From NCBI RefSeq assembly GCF_021531315.1, contig NZ_JAFBIQ010000018.1:1-44860 (forward strand): a stretch of 44,860 nt of DNA. Direction: 5' to 3'. Each line of letters opens with the position of its first letter. Positions within the stretch are counted from its first letter, which is position 1. This DNA is from Oscillibacter valericigenes (GTDB lineage: Bacteria; Bacillota; Clostridia; Oscillospirales; Oscillospiraceae). Under the pieces are notes generated by a model that saw only the letters and a program-made list of their open reading frames with translations, was not told the origin of the DNA and searched no databases. A program made the position numbers and the translations under genes. Positions 6,666-14,551 of this stretch are shown one piece after another.

Positions 6666-6681
6666 AAAGGGGGCGGCGGTC

Positions 6682-7047
6682 ATGGGAACGCCTTTCCGTA
6701 AATGCCCGGATTGCGGCGCGCATTTGGACGCGAACGAAACTTGCGATTGCAGAAAGCCGAAACAGGAAGAACGCCCGGCGGCGGTCCAGCCCATGAAGTT
6801 AGTTGCCATTTGCCGGGAGGTTGACCGGGACACCGGGCGAATCGCGGTTTATCCGCTGAACGTGAAGATCGACGGGAACGTGATTACGCAATTACAGTTT
6901 CGGGCGAAACTCAACCCGGAATTGCGATATTTTACCCTAACGTCGGGACGCTGGGAGCGGTACGGCGACGCGATCACGGGCATTTTGAAGCGCCGGACGG
7001 TTTCGCGGGCAGACGTGGACCGAATCGGCGGCATTGTGGAATTGTGA
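6682..7047 (+). CDS. Zinc-ribbon protein, unknown
   Basis: 121 residues. N-terminal CPDCGAHLDANETCDC (about residues 8-23) is a four-cysteine site; the rest is beta-rich (VAICREVDRDTGRIAVYPLNVKIDGNVITQLQFRAKL). ATG after GAAAGGGGG. Sits between the replication initiator and the radical SAM gene. No function recognised. Confidence 0.65.
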   Translation: MGTPFRKCPDCGAHLDANETCDCRKPKQEERPAAVQPMKLVAICREVDRDTGRIAVYPLNVKIDGNVITQLQFRAKLNPELRYFTLTSGRWERYGDAITGILKRRTVSRADVDRIGGIVEL

Positions 7048-7059
7048 GGGGGTGAACCC

Positions 7060-7992
7060 GTGCGCGTGGGGTTACATGACGCGGAGCAAGAATATTTGAA
7101 ACACAAGACTTTCCCGAATTATGCCTTGATGAAGATTTCGGCATACCACAAGGCCCGCGGCGATTCCGTCGAATGGTGGTCCCCTATTTTCGGCGATACA
7201 TACGACCTGATTTATTCAAGCAAAATATTTGACTTCACCCCGGAAAATGAATACTTGCCGCCGACAGCGATTCGCGGCGGAACCGGGTATGCAGATATTC
7301 CGATCAATCAGCAGTTGCCGCCGGAAATTGACGCGGCTTTCCCCGATTACAGCATTTACCCGGAATGCGATTACGCCATTGGGTACATAACGCGGGGTTG
7401 CCCGAATCATTGCCCGTGGTGCGTGGTCCCGGCGAAAGAGGGCGCTATAAAGCCTTACAGAGCATGGGAACAGCTTGTACGCCCGGACAGCAAAAAGCTG
7501 GTTCTTATGGACAATAACATTCTTGCTTCCGAATACGGGATTGAACAGCTTGAAAGCATGATCGGGAGCGGGTACGCGATAGACCTAAATCAAGGCATGG
7601 ACGCGCGGCTGGTTGACGACCGTATAGCGTGCATTTTGGCTCGGCTGAAATGGATTCGATTTATCCGCTTTTCGTGCGATCAGACCGCGCAAATTGAACC
7701 GATTATGCGAACGGCGGAGTTGCTGGAGAAGCACGGAAAAAAGCCCTATAACCTGTTTATTTATTTGCTTGTCACAAAGGACGTGGAAAACGCCGCGTAT
7801 CGCGTCGAGCAGTTGAAAAAACTGAAAGGCGTTAGCATTTACGCCCAGCCGGAACGAAATGAGCGGAAAGGCATTATCCCGAACGATCTTCAAAAAGAAT
7901 TCGCCCAGCGGTACGTTTACGGGCGTTCCTATCTGAAAGAAAGCTGGCCCGAATATCTCGAACGGCACAAAGAAAAGAGGTTGCACACATGA
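7060..7992 (+). CDS. Phage radical SAM protein
   Basis: 310 residues, GTG start with GAGGGGGTG. CX3CX2C at C114, C118, C121 (RGCPNHCPWCVV) binds the 4Fe-4S cluster that cleaves S-adenosylmethionine; GMDARLVDD and later strands fit the partial TIM barrel. An N-terminal 100-residue part (RVGLHDAEQEYLKHKTFPNYALMKISAYH) looks like a degenerate cobalamin-binding-like fold as in B12-type radical SAM enzymes. Substrate unknown; neighbours (HD, RecU, DNA methylase) suggest nucleotide or nucleic-acid chemistry, which is inference. Confidence 0.85.
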   Translation: MRVGLHDAEQEYLKHKTFPNYALMKISAYHKARGDSVEWWSPIFGDTYDLIYSSKIFDFTPENEYLPPTAIRGGTGYADIPINQQLPPEIDAAFPDYSIYPECDYAIGYITRGCPNHCPWCVVPAKEGAIKPYRAWEQLVRPDSKKLVLMDNNILASEYGIEQLESMIGSGYAIDLNQGMDARLVDDRIACILARLKWIRFIRFSCDQTAQIEPIMRTAELLEKHGKKPYNLFIYLLVTKDVENAAYRVEQLKKLKGVSIYAQPERNERKGIIPNDLQKEFAQRYVYGRSYLKESWPEYLERHKEKRLHT

Positions 7993-8594
7993 CAAACGAA
8001 GAACGGTTGAAATTCAACACGGCGAACGCGGAACGGTTCAAAACTATTTACCGGGTGAAGATCAAGCGCCCCGGTGCGGAAGAACTGCTGGCGTGGCTTG
8101 AAAGCACGGACTTTTTCACCGCCCCGGCAAGCACGAAATATCACGGAGCATACCCCGGCGGGCTTGTCGATCACAGCTTGCGGGTGTACGGCGAAATGAT
8201 GAATTTGGGAGAAATCGGGCGTTTGGACTATTACGCAGAACTGACAGGCACCAGCCTTTCGGAACTGGAAGAATCGGCGGCAATTTGCGGCCTACTCCAT
8301 GACGTTTGCAAAGCCGACTTTTACGAGCCGAAAAGCGGCGGCGGGTATCAGGTGAAAGACCGCTTCCCGTTCGGTCATGGTGAAAAATCCGTGTTCCTGA
8401 TCGAGCGGCACATGAGATTGACGGACGCGGAAGCCCTCGCAATCCGCTGGCACATGGGAGCGTTTGACGACGCGGCCCGCGGCGGAAGCCGGACGCTTTC
8501 GGCGGCAAGGGCCTTTTCTCCCCTTGTTTATGAACTGTCCGCGGCGGATATGCGGGCGACGCATGATGAACAATGGAGGGAGCGGGACGAATGA
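7989..8594 (+). CDS. HD-domain phosphohydrolase
   Basis: 201 residues. HD signature: H62 in VDHSLRV, H104-D105 in LLHDVCK, then H138-region FGHGEKS and a later RWHMGAFD. This is the metal-binding set of HD phosphohydrolases, which act on nucleotides or cyclic nucleotides. Overlaps the radical SAM stop (ATGA), so the two are coupled. Confidence 0.85.
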   Translation: MTNEERLKFNTANAERFKTIYRVKIKRPGAEELLAWLESTDFFTAPASTKYHGAYPGGLVDHSLRVYGEMMNLGEIGRLDYYAELTGTSLSELEESAAICGLLHDVCKADFYEPKSGGGYQVKDRFPFGHGEKSVFLIERHMRLTDAEALAIRWHMGAFDDAARGGSRTLSAARAFSPLVYELSAADMRATHDEQWRERDE

Positions 8595-9139
8595 ACGAGC
8601 GGGAGCGGCTTTTGCAGAAAATCAAGCGCGTTCAGACTTTGGCCCTGCACGGCGTAAGCGGTGAAAAGGAATCCGCCGCCGCTATGCTTGATAAGCTGAT
8701 GAAGCAATACGGAATCAGCGAATCGGATATTGCGGAAGAACACCGGGAAATCGCGTGGTTCAGGTTCAAAACCCCGCTTGAAGAAAAGCTTTTGTTTCAA
8801 GTCATATATTCCGTGGTGGGAGATCGGGGCGTTTATGAGCGAAAGAACCGCAACACGAAGAAGAAGTACAAAATGCAGGGTGTGGAATGCACCCCGGCGG
8901 AGCGGCTGGAGATCGAATTAAGTTACGAATTCTTCAAAGCGGCTATGGAAACCGAAATTGAACGGTTCTTTCGCGCCTTTGTAAACAAAAATCACATATT
9001 CCCGTCGCCCGACAAGGTAAAACAGCAGGATTCAACGGCGGACCCTCCCCCGGCGGCTGAACTCTTCAAAATGCAGATGATGGAGGGGATGGACGAACAC
9101 GCCCGCCGGGCGGCGCTTGAAAGCGGGGCGGCAGAATGA
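8591..9139 (+). CDS. DUF2786-type phage protein
   Basis: 182 residues. The N-terminal 50 residues (RLLQKIKRVQTLALHG..EKESAAAMLDKLMKQYGIS.SDI) match the short DUF2786 helical repeat found in many phages; the middle region (FKTPLEEKLLFQVIYSVVGD..YEFFKAAMETEIERFFRAFV) is typical of the same proteins. Function not established. ATGA overlap; GGAGGG upstream. Confidence 0.75.
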   Translation: MNERERLLQKIKRVQTLALHGVSGEKESAAAMLDKLMKQYGISESDIAEEHREIAWFRFKTPLEEKLLFQVIYSVVGDRGVYERKNRNTKKKYKMQGVECTPAERLEIELSYEFFKAAMETEIERFFRAFVNKNHIFPSPDKVKQQDSTADPPPAAELFKMQMMEGMDEHARRAALESGAAE

Positions 9140-9732
9140 CCGAACAGGAAAGAGTATTGCTGGCCCGGCGGTATCAAAACAAGATCAACAACGCGCAGGG
9201 GCATTCTTTCGAGGACTACATAAAAGCCGCGTGCGCGCTCTACAAGGACCGGGGCCGGGCTTCCGTGGACAAGACCCCGGAACCGTTCAGAGTGCTGGAG
9301 AAGAGCCGCGACGGGATTTTCAAGGGACGGTTTACGGCCCGCGCCCAGCCGGACTTTCAAGGGACGCTTGCGGGCGGGCGCTCCATCGTCTTTGAAGCGA
9401 AGTACACCACCACGGACCGCCTGAAACGGGACGTTCTGACATCTGAACAGCAGGACGCGCTGGAAGATCACAGGCAGAAAGGCGCGGTTGCCGCCGTGTG
9501 CGCCGGAATCGGGAACGACTTTTTCTTTGTTCCTTGGGCCGTGTGGCGGGACATGAAAGAGCATTTCGGGCGAAAGTACGTCACCGCGGCGGACCTCGAA
9601 CAATGGCGGGTCCGATTTAACGGCGCGGTCCTCTTCCTCGACTATACCCACGAAAGGAGCGGGAGCAATGAGCAAGGGAAAACAGCACACGCAGAAATTG
9701 ACGGTCCGGGTCACACCGCAAACGGCCTATAA
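9136..9732 (+). CDS. recU: RecU-type Holliday junction resolvase
   Basis: 198 residues. The nuclease core shows RGRASVDKTPEPFRV, ARAQPDFQGTL (catalytic Asp region) and IVFEAKYTTTDRLK (E-x-K motif), followed by LTSEQQDALEDHRQKGAVAAV, the RecU pattern. It resolves four-way junctions in phage recombination or replication. The C-terminal 35 residues are phage-specific and run over the start of the next small gene. Confidence 0.85.
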   Translation: MTEQERVLLARRYQNKINNAQGHSFEDYIKAACALYKDRGRASVDKTPEPFRVLEKSRDGIFKGRFTARAQPDFQGTLAGGRSIVFEAKYTTTDRLKRDVLTSEQQDALEDHRQKGAVAAVCAGIGNDFFFVPWAVWRDMKEHFGRKYVTAADLEQWRVRFNGAVLFLDYTHERSGSNEQGKTAHAEIDGPGHTANGL

Positions 9733-9838
9733 CCTCGAACGGCTTATGCACATGAGCGGGCAGAAAACGCCGGGCCGTGTCGTTGACAAGCTGGTTCGGG
9801 AGAAAATGCTGGCTTTGCGGGGCCGCGGCGGAGAATAA
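9668..9838 (+). CDS. Small ribbon-helix-helix-like protein
   Basis: 56 residues, encoded within the last 65 bases of recU in another frame and beyond. Sequence KLTVRVTPQTAYNLERLMHMSG..PGRVVDKLVREKML has one strand and two helices as in CopG/Arc DNA-binding proteins. GGAGCG precedes the ATG. Not above 60 residues, so easily missed. Probably a regulator; target unknown. Confidence 0.65.
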   Translation: MSKGKQHTQKLTVRVTPQTAYNLERLMHMSGQKTPGRVVDKLVREKMLALRGRGGE

Positions 9839-9841
9839 CCC

Positions 9842-10519
9842 GTGTTCGACCTGAACCGCATTTATAACGCTGATTGCATGGAAGCAATGAAAGAAATCCC
9901 GGACAATTTCTTTCAACTTGCGATATGCGACCCGCCTTACGGAATCGGACACGACGGGCAACGGCAGAGGGTCCACAACAACCCGAAGCACAACCGCAAA
10001 TATCACGCCCGGAAAGGCTGGGACAAGGAACCCCCGCCGCCCGAATACTTCCGCGAACTCGAACGGGTATCGGTAAATCAAATCATTTGGGGTGGAAACT
10101 ATTTCGTCCCCTCCCTGACAAAAGGCGCACGGGGCTGGATTGTTTGGGACAAAGGGCAACACGGCCTTTCAATGAGCGATTGCGAACTTGCCTATTCGTC
10201 GTTTGATTGCCCGACGCGGGTTGTTGTTATCAATCGCGCGGTTCTGCAAAGCGAGGGACCGACGATACACCCGACGCAAAAGCCCGTTCGCCTGTACGAA
10301 TGGATTTTGAAGAACTACGCCCGGCCCGGTGATCGAATATTAGACACCCACGCCGGGAGCGGGTCAAGCTGTATCGCCTGTTACAACATGGGTTTTGAAT
10401 TCCTCGCATTTGAAGCGGACCCGGACTATTGCGCGGCGGCGGTGGAACGTCTGGACCGGGAACGGGCGCAAATCCGCCTTTGCGATTACCTGAAAGAGAA
10501 TCAAGAAACTTTATTTTGA
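9842..10519 (+). CDS. DNA (N6-adenine or N4-cytosine) methyltransferase, beta-class order
   Basis: 225 residues, GTG start. Motif IV DPPYGIG is near residue 28-34 and precedes HPTQKP and the cofactor motif ILDTHAGSGSS near 162-172, the beta-class order. Solitary, without a restriction partner, so a phage self-protection or regulatory methylase is likely. Target sequence cannot be read from the protein. Confidence 0.88.
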   Translation: MFDLNRIYNADCMEAMKEIPDNFFQLAICDPPYGIGHDGQRQRVHNNPKHNRKYHARKGWDKEPPPPEYFRELERVSVNQIIWGGNYFVPSLTKGARGWIVWDKGQHGLSMSDCELAYSSFDCPTRVVVINRAVLQSEGPTIHPTQKPVRLYEWILKNYARPGDRILDTHAGSGSSCIACYNMGFEFLAFEADPDYCAAAVERLDRERAQIRLCDYLKENQETLF

Positions 10520-10533
10520 ACGGAGGAAAGAAC

Positions 10534-10653
10534 ATGAAGTACGAATGCGGAAAGCCCGAATGGGCCGAAAACGAAGATTGTCCCATTGAAACGGGCGAAC
10601 TCGAAGATTGTGAGGGTTGCTATTACGCCAGAGAAACGGAGGAAGCCAAATGA
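10534..10653 (+). CDS. Small Cys-rich protein
   Basis: 39 residues from ATG with CGGAGG upstream: MKYECGKPEW..CPIETGELEDCEGCYYARE. Four cysteines; stop overlaps the next start. No family recognised. Confidence 0.5.
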   Translation: MKYECGKPEWAENEDCPIETGELEDCEGCYYARETEEAK

Positions 10654-10949
10654 ACGCGGGGATTCTGATTACTACCGTCTTTTGGGTGGTCTACACCCTC
10701 CGAAAGCATTTCAGCCCGAAAGTCGCGGCGGGTATCAAAGCCGAAACGTACAATGTGAACGTCGGCAAAAACCCGCATACGGTAAAATTCCACGTTCGGC
10801 GGCTGAACCTCTGGACCGCGGCAAAATGGGCCTTGCGCGTCGCAGGATGGGCCGAAAACCTGCTTTCGGTTCTTATGATCGTTTGGCTGGTTTATCTGTT
10901 CGGCGCAATCATAACGGGAACCGTCGTCGTTTTGGGCTACCCGGTGTAA
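10650..10949 (+). CDS. Small membrane protein
   Basis: 99 residues. Hydrophobic segment at about 3-17 and another at about 71-95 (LLSVLMIVWLVYLFGAIITGTVVV), with a basic middle (KFHVRRLNLWTAAKW) similar to that in the membrane protein at 4.4 kb (RFRVNLWTVAKY). The shared RxxNLWT.AK motif suggests the two are related. Function unknown. Confidence 0.55.
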   Translation: MNAGILITTVFWVVYTLRKHFSPKVAAGIKAETYNVNVGKNPHTVKFHVRRLNLWTAAKWALRVAGWAENLLSVLMIVWLVYLFGAIITGTVVVLGYPV

Positions 10950-10963
10950 AGGGGGCGGCGGCG

Positions 10964-11191
10964 GTGAAACTCCAAAAGTGCGAACGTTGCGGGAAGCCCA
11001 CCGCGGAGGGGTTGCCGTTCTGCCCGGCCTGCATGGAAGAATCCGGCGCGGCGGCGGAAGCTGTCACCGCGGCGGAGGAATTACGGGACATTGCGCGGGT
11101 CCTTTCGATCACGGCGGACACGGACGCAAACATTCAAGAAGCAATGCAAGGAATCTTGAACATTGCTGAAAGACTGGAAAGGAGATTTTAA
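10964..11191 (+). CDS. Zinc-finger helical protein
   Basis: 75 residues from GTG. CERCGK..PFCPACM (about 6-24) is a four-cysteine finger; the rest is an amphipathic helix pair. Unknown partner. Confidence 0.55.
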   Translation: MKLQKCERCGKPTAEGLPFCPACMEESGAAAEAVTAAEELRDIARVLSITADTDANIQEAMQGILNIAERLERRF

Positions 11192-11193
11192 CG

Positions 11194-11430
11194 ATGGAGT
11201 TTATCGAATTCGTGTTTTCAAGCTTTTGGATTTGGCTGGGGTTCGTCGTCCTGATCGTCGCGGCGGGCGAAGCTGTTTCCGGCATTGTGGCGGAGATCAG
11301 GCAGAAACGCAAGATTTCTGTTTACCGCACGGGCGACGTTGTGCGGGTGGAAGTCGAGAACGCAGGCCGCGGGGATATTTCGGCGGCGGTCAAGGCCGCG
11401 AACGAGCGGGCGGCGGAGGTTGAGGAATGA
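11194..11430 (+). CDS. Single-pass membrane protein
   Basis: 78 residues. One transmembrane helix at about 6-28 (FVFSSFWIWLGFVVLIVAAG), then a basic patch and a soluble tail with a short beta segment (ISVYRTGDVVRVEVEN). Unknown. Confidence 0.55.
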   Translation: MEFIEFVFSSFWIWLGFVVLIVAAGEAVSGIVAEIRQKRKISVYRTGDVVRVEVENAGRGDISAAVKAANERAAEVEE

Positions 11431-11849
11431 AAGCATATACCGTTCACCAGCCTTACGCATGGGCAACGGTTATCGGGTTAAAGCATTATGAAACCCGAAC
11501 CCGGCGGACAAATATTCGGGGCCGCGTCGCTGTCCATGCGGCAAAGAAAATCGACAAGGGCGACCGCGTTTATATGGACATTCTTTCGGCGGCGGGTGCG
11601 GAAGAACTCGCGTATCACGCTTGCAGGAAATCACACCCGGAGGAATACGGCGCGGTAGTCGGCACGGTTGAAATCGTCGATTGCGTCCCCGTAGAAAAGA
11701 TCATGGACAAGTTGACACCGCTTGAAATGGCGCTGGGCGACTATTCGCCGGGGCGGTTCGCATGGGTGCTTGAAAACCCGGTCATGTTCAATTTGCCGAT
11801 TCCAGCCCGCGGTCAACAAGGCTGGTGGAATTGGGAGGAACCAAAATGA
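11427..11849 (+). CDS. ASCH-domain protein
   Basis: 140 residues. MKAYTVHQPYAWATVIGLKHYETR at the start, RGRVAVHAAKK and GAVVGTVEIVDCVPVE are the ASCH/PUA-like barrel signature, including the conserved E-T-R and H-A. ASCH domains bind RNA or modified nucleotides, and some hydrolyse acylated nucleosides. ATGA overlaps on both ends. Confidence 0.85.
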   Translation: MKAYTVHQPYAWATVIGLKHYETRTRRTNIRGRVAVHAAKKIDKGDRVYMDILSAAGAEELAYHACRKSHPEEYGAVVGTVEIVDCVPVEKIMDKLTPLEMALGDYSPGRFAWVLENPVMFNLPIPARGQQGWWNWEEPK

Positions 11850-12688
11850 AATGCCGGGAATGCGAATACGCTTCCGTTCACACATACCCGCGCCGCGGGA
11901 ATGGGTATAGCGCCCATATCGGGCAATTTTTACAGGAAGCGTCATTTTGCAAACACCCGGATTGCAAACCGCCGGGGCCGTTGCTGTTCTACGGAAAAAC
12001 AGCGCCGCAATATGCGGACGTTCCCGCATGGAAGAAAGCTAATAACATCAACAGCAAAACGCAGATCGTCTGCTGGCCTTTGGTCAAGCTGGGCGACCGC
12101 GTTTTTCATTTGTCCACGCAGGCCGCGGGGCGCATGGGCGCGACCGATTCGGACAATGGCGGTTGCCCGGCGGAAAGCCCGTCGAACAAGTCTTTGCAGA
12201 TCGACAGCGCCGTTCTTGCCGACGGTACGGTTATTCTGCTGGATCTCCAGCAGGCAAACTATCTGAACAGCAACGGCATTGTAACCGCGCTGAACTTCAT
12301 CGGCGGTTATGTCCTTTGGGGCAATGAAACGGCCTGCTTCCCCGCTGATACGGACGTGAAGAATTACTTCATCTGCATTTCCCGTATGTTCGGCTGGGTT
12401 GCGAACACCCTTGTTCTCAGCTATTGGAGCAAGGTTGACAAGAAAATGACGCGCCGCCTGATCGACAGCATTGTTGATTCCGTGAATATCTGGCTGAACG
12501 GCCTTACCAACGAAGAAAAGTTGCTGGGCGGACGCGTCGAATTCAAGGAGGAAGAAAACAGCACGACCGCGCTTATGGCGGGCAAGGCAGTTTTCCATAT
12601 CTACATGACCCCGCCCAGCCCCGCAAAGGAACTGGAATTCGTGCTGGAGTACGACGCGGAATACGTGTCCGCGGCGCTGGCGGCGTAA
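11846..12688 (+). CDS. In-frame fusion: early zinc-site protein N-terminus joined to C-terminal half of tail sheath
   Basis: 280 residues of two unrelated parts. Residues 1-62 (C3, C6, C35, C40; KTAPQYADVPAW) belong to a small phage early protein. From about residue 66 (NNINSKTQIVCWPLVKLGDRVFHLSTQAAG) the sequence is the C-terminal half of a myophage tail sheath: LNFIGGYVLWGNETA, ISRMFGWVANTL, RRLIDSIVDSVNIWLNGLT. A normal sheath is about 450-500 residues, so its N-terminal half is missing, as are all genes usually between the two (terminase, portal, protease, capsid, connectors). The join is near 12029-12041. Start is ATGA-coupled to the ASCH gene. The product is unlikely to form a working sheath. 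Confidence 0.8.
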   Translation: MKCRECEYASVHTYPRRGNGYSAHIGQFLQEASFCKHPDCKPPGPLLFYGKTAPQYADVPAWKKANNINSKTQIVCWPLVKLGDRVFHLSTQAAGRMGATDSDNGGCPAESPSNKSLQIDSAVLADGTVILLDLQQANYLNSNGIVTALNFIGGYVLWGNETACFPADTDVKNYFICISRMFGWVANTLVLSYWSKVDKKMTRRLIDSIVDSVNIWLNGLTNEEKLLGGRVEFKEEENSTTALMAGKAVFHIYMTPPSPAKELEFVLEYDAEYVSAALAA

Positions 12689-12702
12689 GGAGGTAAGCAG
12701 AC

Positions 12703-13221
12703 ATGAAAGTTGATAACGGTACTGTAAACTTTGCCGTCTACGAGGACGCGACGGAGTTTTACGGAATGGCGGAAGTGACGCTTCCCGAAATTTCGCAGAT
12801 TACGGAAGAGGTCAAGGGCGCGGGCATTTCCGGCGCATTCAACGGCGCATTCGTGGGCCACATCGAAGCAATGACCCTGACGCTGAATTTCCGTTCTGTC
12901 ACGGCGGACGCGATCAAGCTTGCGGAACCCCGCAATCACCAGCTTGATCTCCGCGCCGCCCAGCAGTATTGGGACAATTCCGCAGGCAAATTCGTTCAGC
13001 AGGCCGTAAAGCACGTTCTCATGGTTACGCCGACGAAGTTTGCCCCCGGCAAGCTGGCCCCCGCCGCTTCCGCGGAAGCTTCCGGCGAATACGCGGCAAC
13101 CTATTTCGCAACCTACATCGACGGCGTGAAGAAGCTGGAAATTGATATTCTCAATTTCGTTTACTTTGTGAACGGCGTTGATTATCTGGCCGACGTGCGC
13201 AAGGCGTTGGGCAAGGCGTAA
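12703..13221 (+). CDS. Contractile tail tube protein (P2 FII family)
   Basis: 172 residues, the standard size. MKVDNGTVNFAVYEDATEFYGMAEVTLPEI opens like P2 FII proteins; IEAMTLTLNFRSVT and the C-terminal VKKLEIDILNFVYFVNGVDYLADVRKALG complete the tube fold. AAGGAGG is 9 bases upstream. It forms the inner tube around which the sheath contracts. A terminator hairpin follows, consistent with high expression relative to downstream genes. Confidence 0.92.
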   Translation: MKVDNGTVNFAVYEDATEFYGMAEVTLPEISQITEEVKGAGISGAFNGAFVGHIEAMTLTLNFRSVTADAIKLAEPRNHQLDLRAAQQYWDNSAGKFVQQAVKHVLMVTPTKFAPGKLAPAASAEASGEYAATYFATYIDGVKKLEIDILNFVYFVNGVDYLADVRKALGKA

Positions 13222-13222
13222 G

Positions 13223-13256
13223 GCCCGGCAGGGTTTCCCCCTGCTGGGCTTTCTTA
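13223..13256 (+). terminator. Terminator/attenuator after the tail tube gene
   Basis: GCCCGGCAGGG / CCCTGCTGGGC stem (one G.T pair), TTTCC loop, then TTTCTT. Within the tail operon, so partial termination is likely. Confidence 0.8.
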
Positions 13257-13308
13257 TGCCCTTTTTATGTATCTGTAATCATTCAAAAAATAATCGGAGG
13301 AATTAAAA

Positions 13309-13719
13309 ATGAGCGAGAACAAGAAATTTGACCGTCAGAACGACGCAGAGCGGCCCGCAGGCGACGCGGAAACCGTCGAGCGGGTAAACACCGCGCAGGC
13401 CGCAGAACAGCCCACAGAGGGCAACACGGGCGTTTATACGCACGTTTTCAAAAAGCCTTTCGAGTATGCGGGCGTTACTTATACCTCCCTGACATTCGAC
13501 TTTGAGCGTTTGACGGGCCGGGACATGGTTTCTATCGAAACCGAAATGCAGATGAACAACGAATACGCCCTTGCGCCCGAAATTTCCCGGAGTTTTCAAG
13601 CGAAGATGGCGGCAAAGGCCGCGGGAATCGGTAGCGACGTTATGGACGCTTTGCCGATTAAGGATTTCAACCGTATTACCAACGCGGCGCGGGGTTTTTT
13701 AATCGACACGGGCTATTAA
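13309..13719 (+). CDS. Tail assembly chaperone, short form (P2 gpE type)
   Basis: 136 residues. Acidic variable N-terminus, then HVFKKPFEYAGVTYTSLTFDFERLTGRDMVSIETEM, the pattern of phage tail assembly proteins of the gpE group, and NRITNAARGFLIDTGY at the end. GGAGG 8 bases upstream. The last codons run over T TTT TTA (13695-13701), which allows a -1 shift to the long form. Lies between tube and tape measure as in P2. Confidence 0.85.
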   Translation: MSENKKFDRQNDAERPAGDAETVERVNTAQAAEQPTEGNTGVYTHVFKKPFEYAGVTYTSLTFDFERLTGRDMVSIETEMQMNNEYALAPEISRSFQAKMAAKAAGIGSDVMDALPIKDFNRITNAARGFLIDTGY

Positions 13720-13871
13720 GCGGCCCGGCCCGCTGGTGGCGGCGTGAGTGCTTCAAACTCGCGCAGGCGACTTTTACGCCCGTCAATTTCTGGCTTGATA
13801 TGAACATGACGGAAATTACGGCGTGGATTCAGGACATAAACGCCGCCACAAAGGAGCGGAAAGAGCAATAA
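13695..13871 (+). CDS. Frameshift extension (gpE' region) of the tail assembly chaperone
   Basis: The heptamer T TTT TTA at 13695-13701 is a canonical -1 slippery site in the zero frame of the upstream gene. The -1 frame stays open to TAA at 13869-13871 and encodes about 57 residues ending FWLDMNMTEITAWIQDINAATKERKEQ, plausible for an E' extension. The short gene has no own start or ribosome site. Two chaperone forms in a fixed ratio are needed for tape-measure loading in long-tailed phages. Confidence 0.8.
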   Translation, partial: FFNRHGLLSGPARWWRRECFKLAQATFTPVNFWLDMNMTEITAWIQDINAATKERKEQ

Positions 13872-13904
13872 AGAGGGGCGGATCGTTTGCGGCCCTCCCC
13901 TCTT
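13871..13904. terminator. Bidirectional terminator between E' and the BRCT gene
   Basis: AAGAGGGG / CCCCTCTT stem, with a CGG.GG inner loop structure, placed between two convergent genes and overlapping the E' stop. A-run on one side and T-rich on the other. Confidence 0.65.
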
Positions 13905-13914
13905 TGTGGTTCGC

Positions 13915-14484
13915 TTATTCATCCAACATGGAATAGAAATCGTCCTCTGAAATGATTTTGACGTTACGGCCTTTTTTCTGCAATTCGGCGGCTTTTTGAA
14001 CTTTGCGGGAAGCAACACCCCCGTTCATATCGGACCATTCTTGAACGCCTAAAATAAGAAAATCCATCGTATTTACGGGACTATCAGCCGTAAGGCCCCC
14101 GCGCTTTCGGATTTCAAAGAGCGCTTCCGCCCGTTCCATGCGGGACAAATCCCCGGTAATGACGAACATCTTGTTTCGGAACGGGCTTTTCTGAATGGCA
14201 TTCAGACGGGCCGCGGCCTGTTCGGGCAAATCTCCGGCGCGTTTCGCGCGTTTGTAAGCGGCAAGCGCACAGCGTCCGGAGCCGATACCCCAAAAGAAAT
14301 TCCCCAGCGTCAAAAAAATGTCCAAATCGGACAGATTCAGAGCGTGAAAGGAATCCGCAAGGGCGGCAACTTCAAGATCAAGTTGCCCGTCGCTGGAATT
14401 CGCGTTGAACATAGACGCGAAAGTTGGAGCGGGTTTATATATTTCCGGCCCAACCTCTTTCCAGTACGAAACTTCATTGAACAT
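13915..14484 (-). CDS. BRCT-domain protein, moron inserted in the tail operon
   Basis: 189 residues from the ATG at 14484, with GGAGGT 7 bases before it. N-terminal half is helical, of unknown type; residues about 104-189 (KMFVITGDLSRMERAEALFEIRKRGG...DFLILGVQEWS..SRKVQKAAEL..NVKIISEDDFYSML) are a BRCT domain of the DNA-ligase/RFC1 sort. It lies opposite to all tail genes, with its own promoter and a terminator: a classical lysogenic moron. BRCT domains bind DNA ends or phosphoproteins; the target here is unknown. Confidence 0.85.
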   Translation of the reverse strand: MFNEVSYWKEVGPEIYKPAPTFASMFNANSSDGQLDLEVAALADSFHALNLSDLDIFLTLGNFFWGIGSGRCALAAYKRAKRAGDLPEQAAARLNAIQKSPFRNKMFVITGDLSRMERAEALFEIRKRGGLTADSPVNTMDFLILGVQEWSDMNGGVASRKVQKAAELQKKGRNVKIISEDDFYSMLDE

Positions 14485-14551
14485 AGCATGACCTCCATTC
14501 ATTTGTGATTGTGTTAATGTTCTGAAAAATTCTTGTTTTTAGCACAACTCA

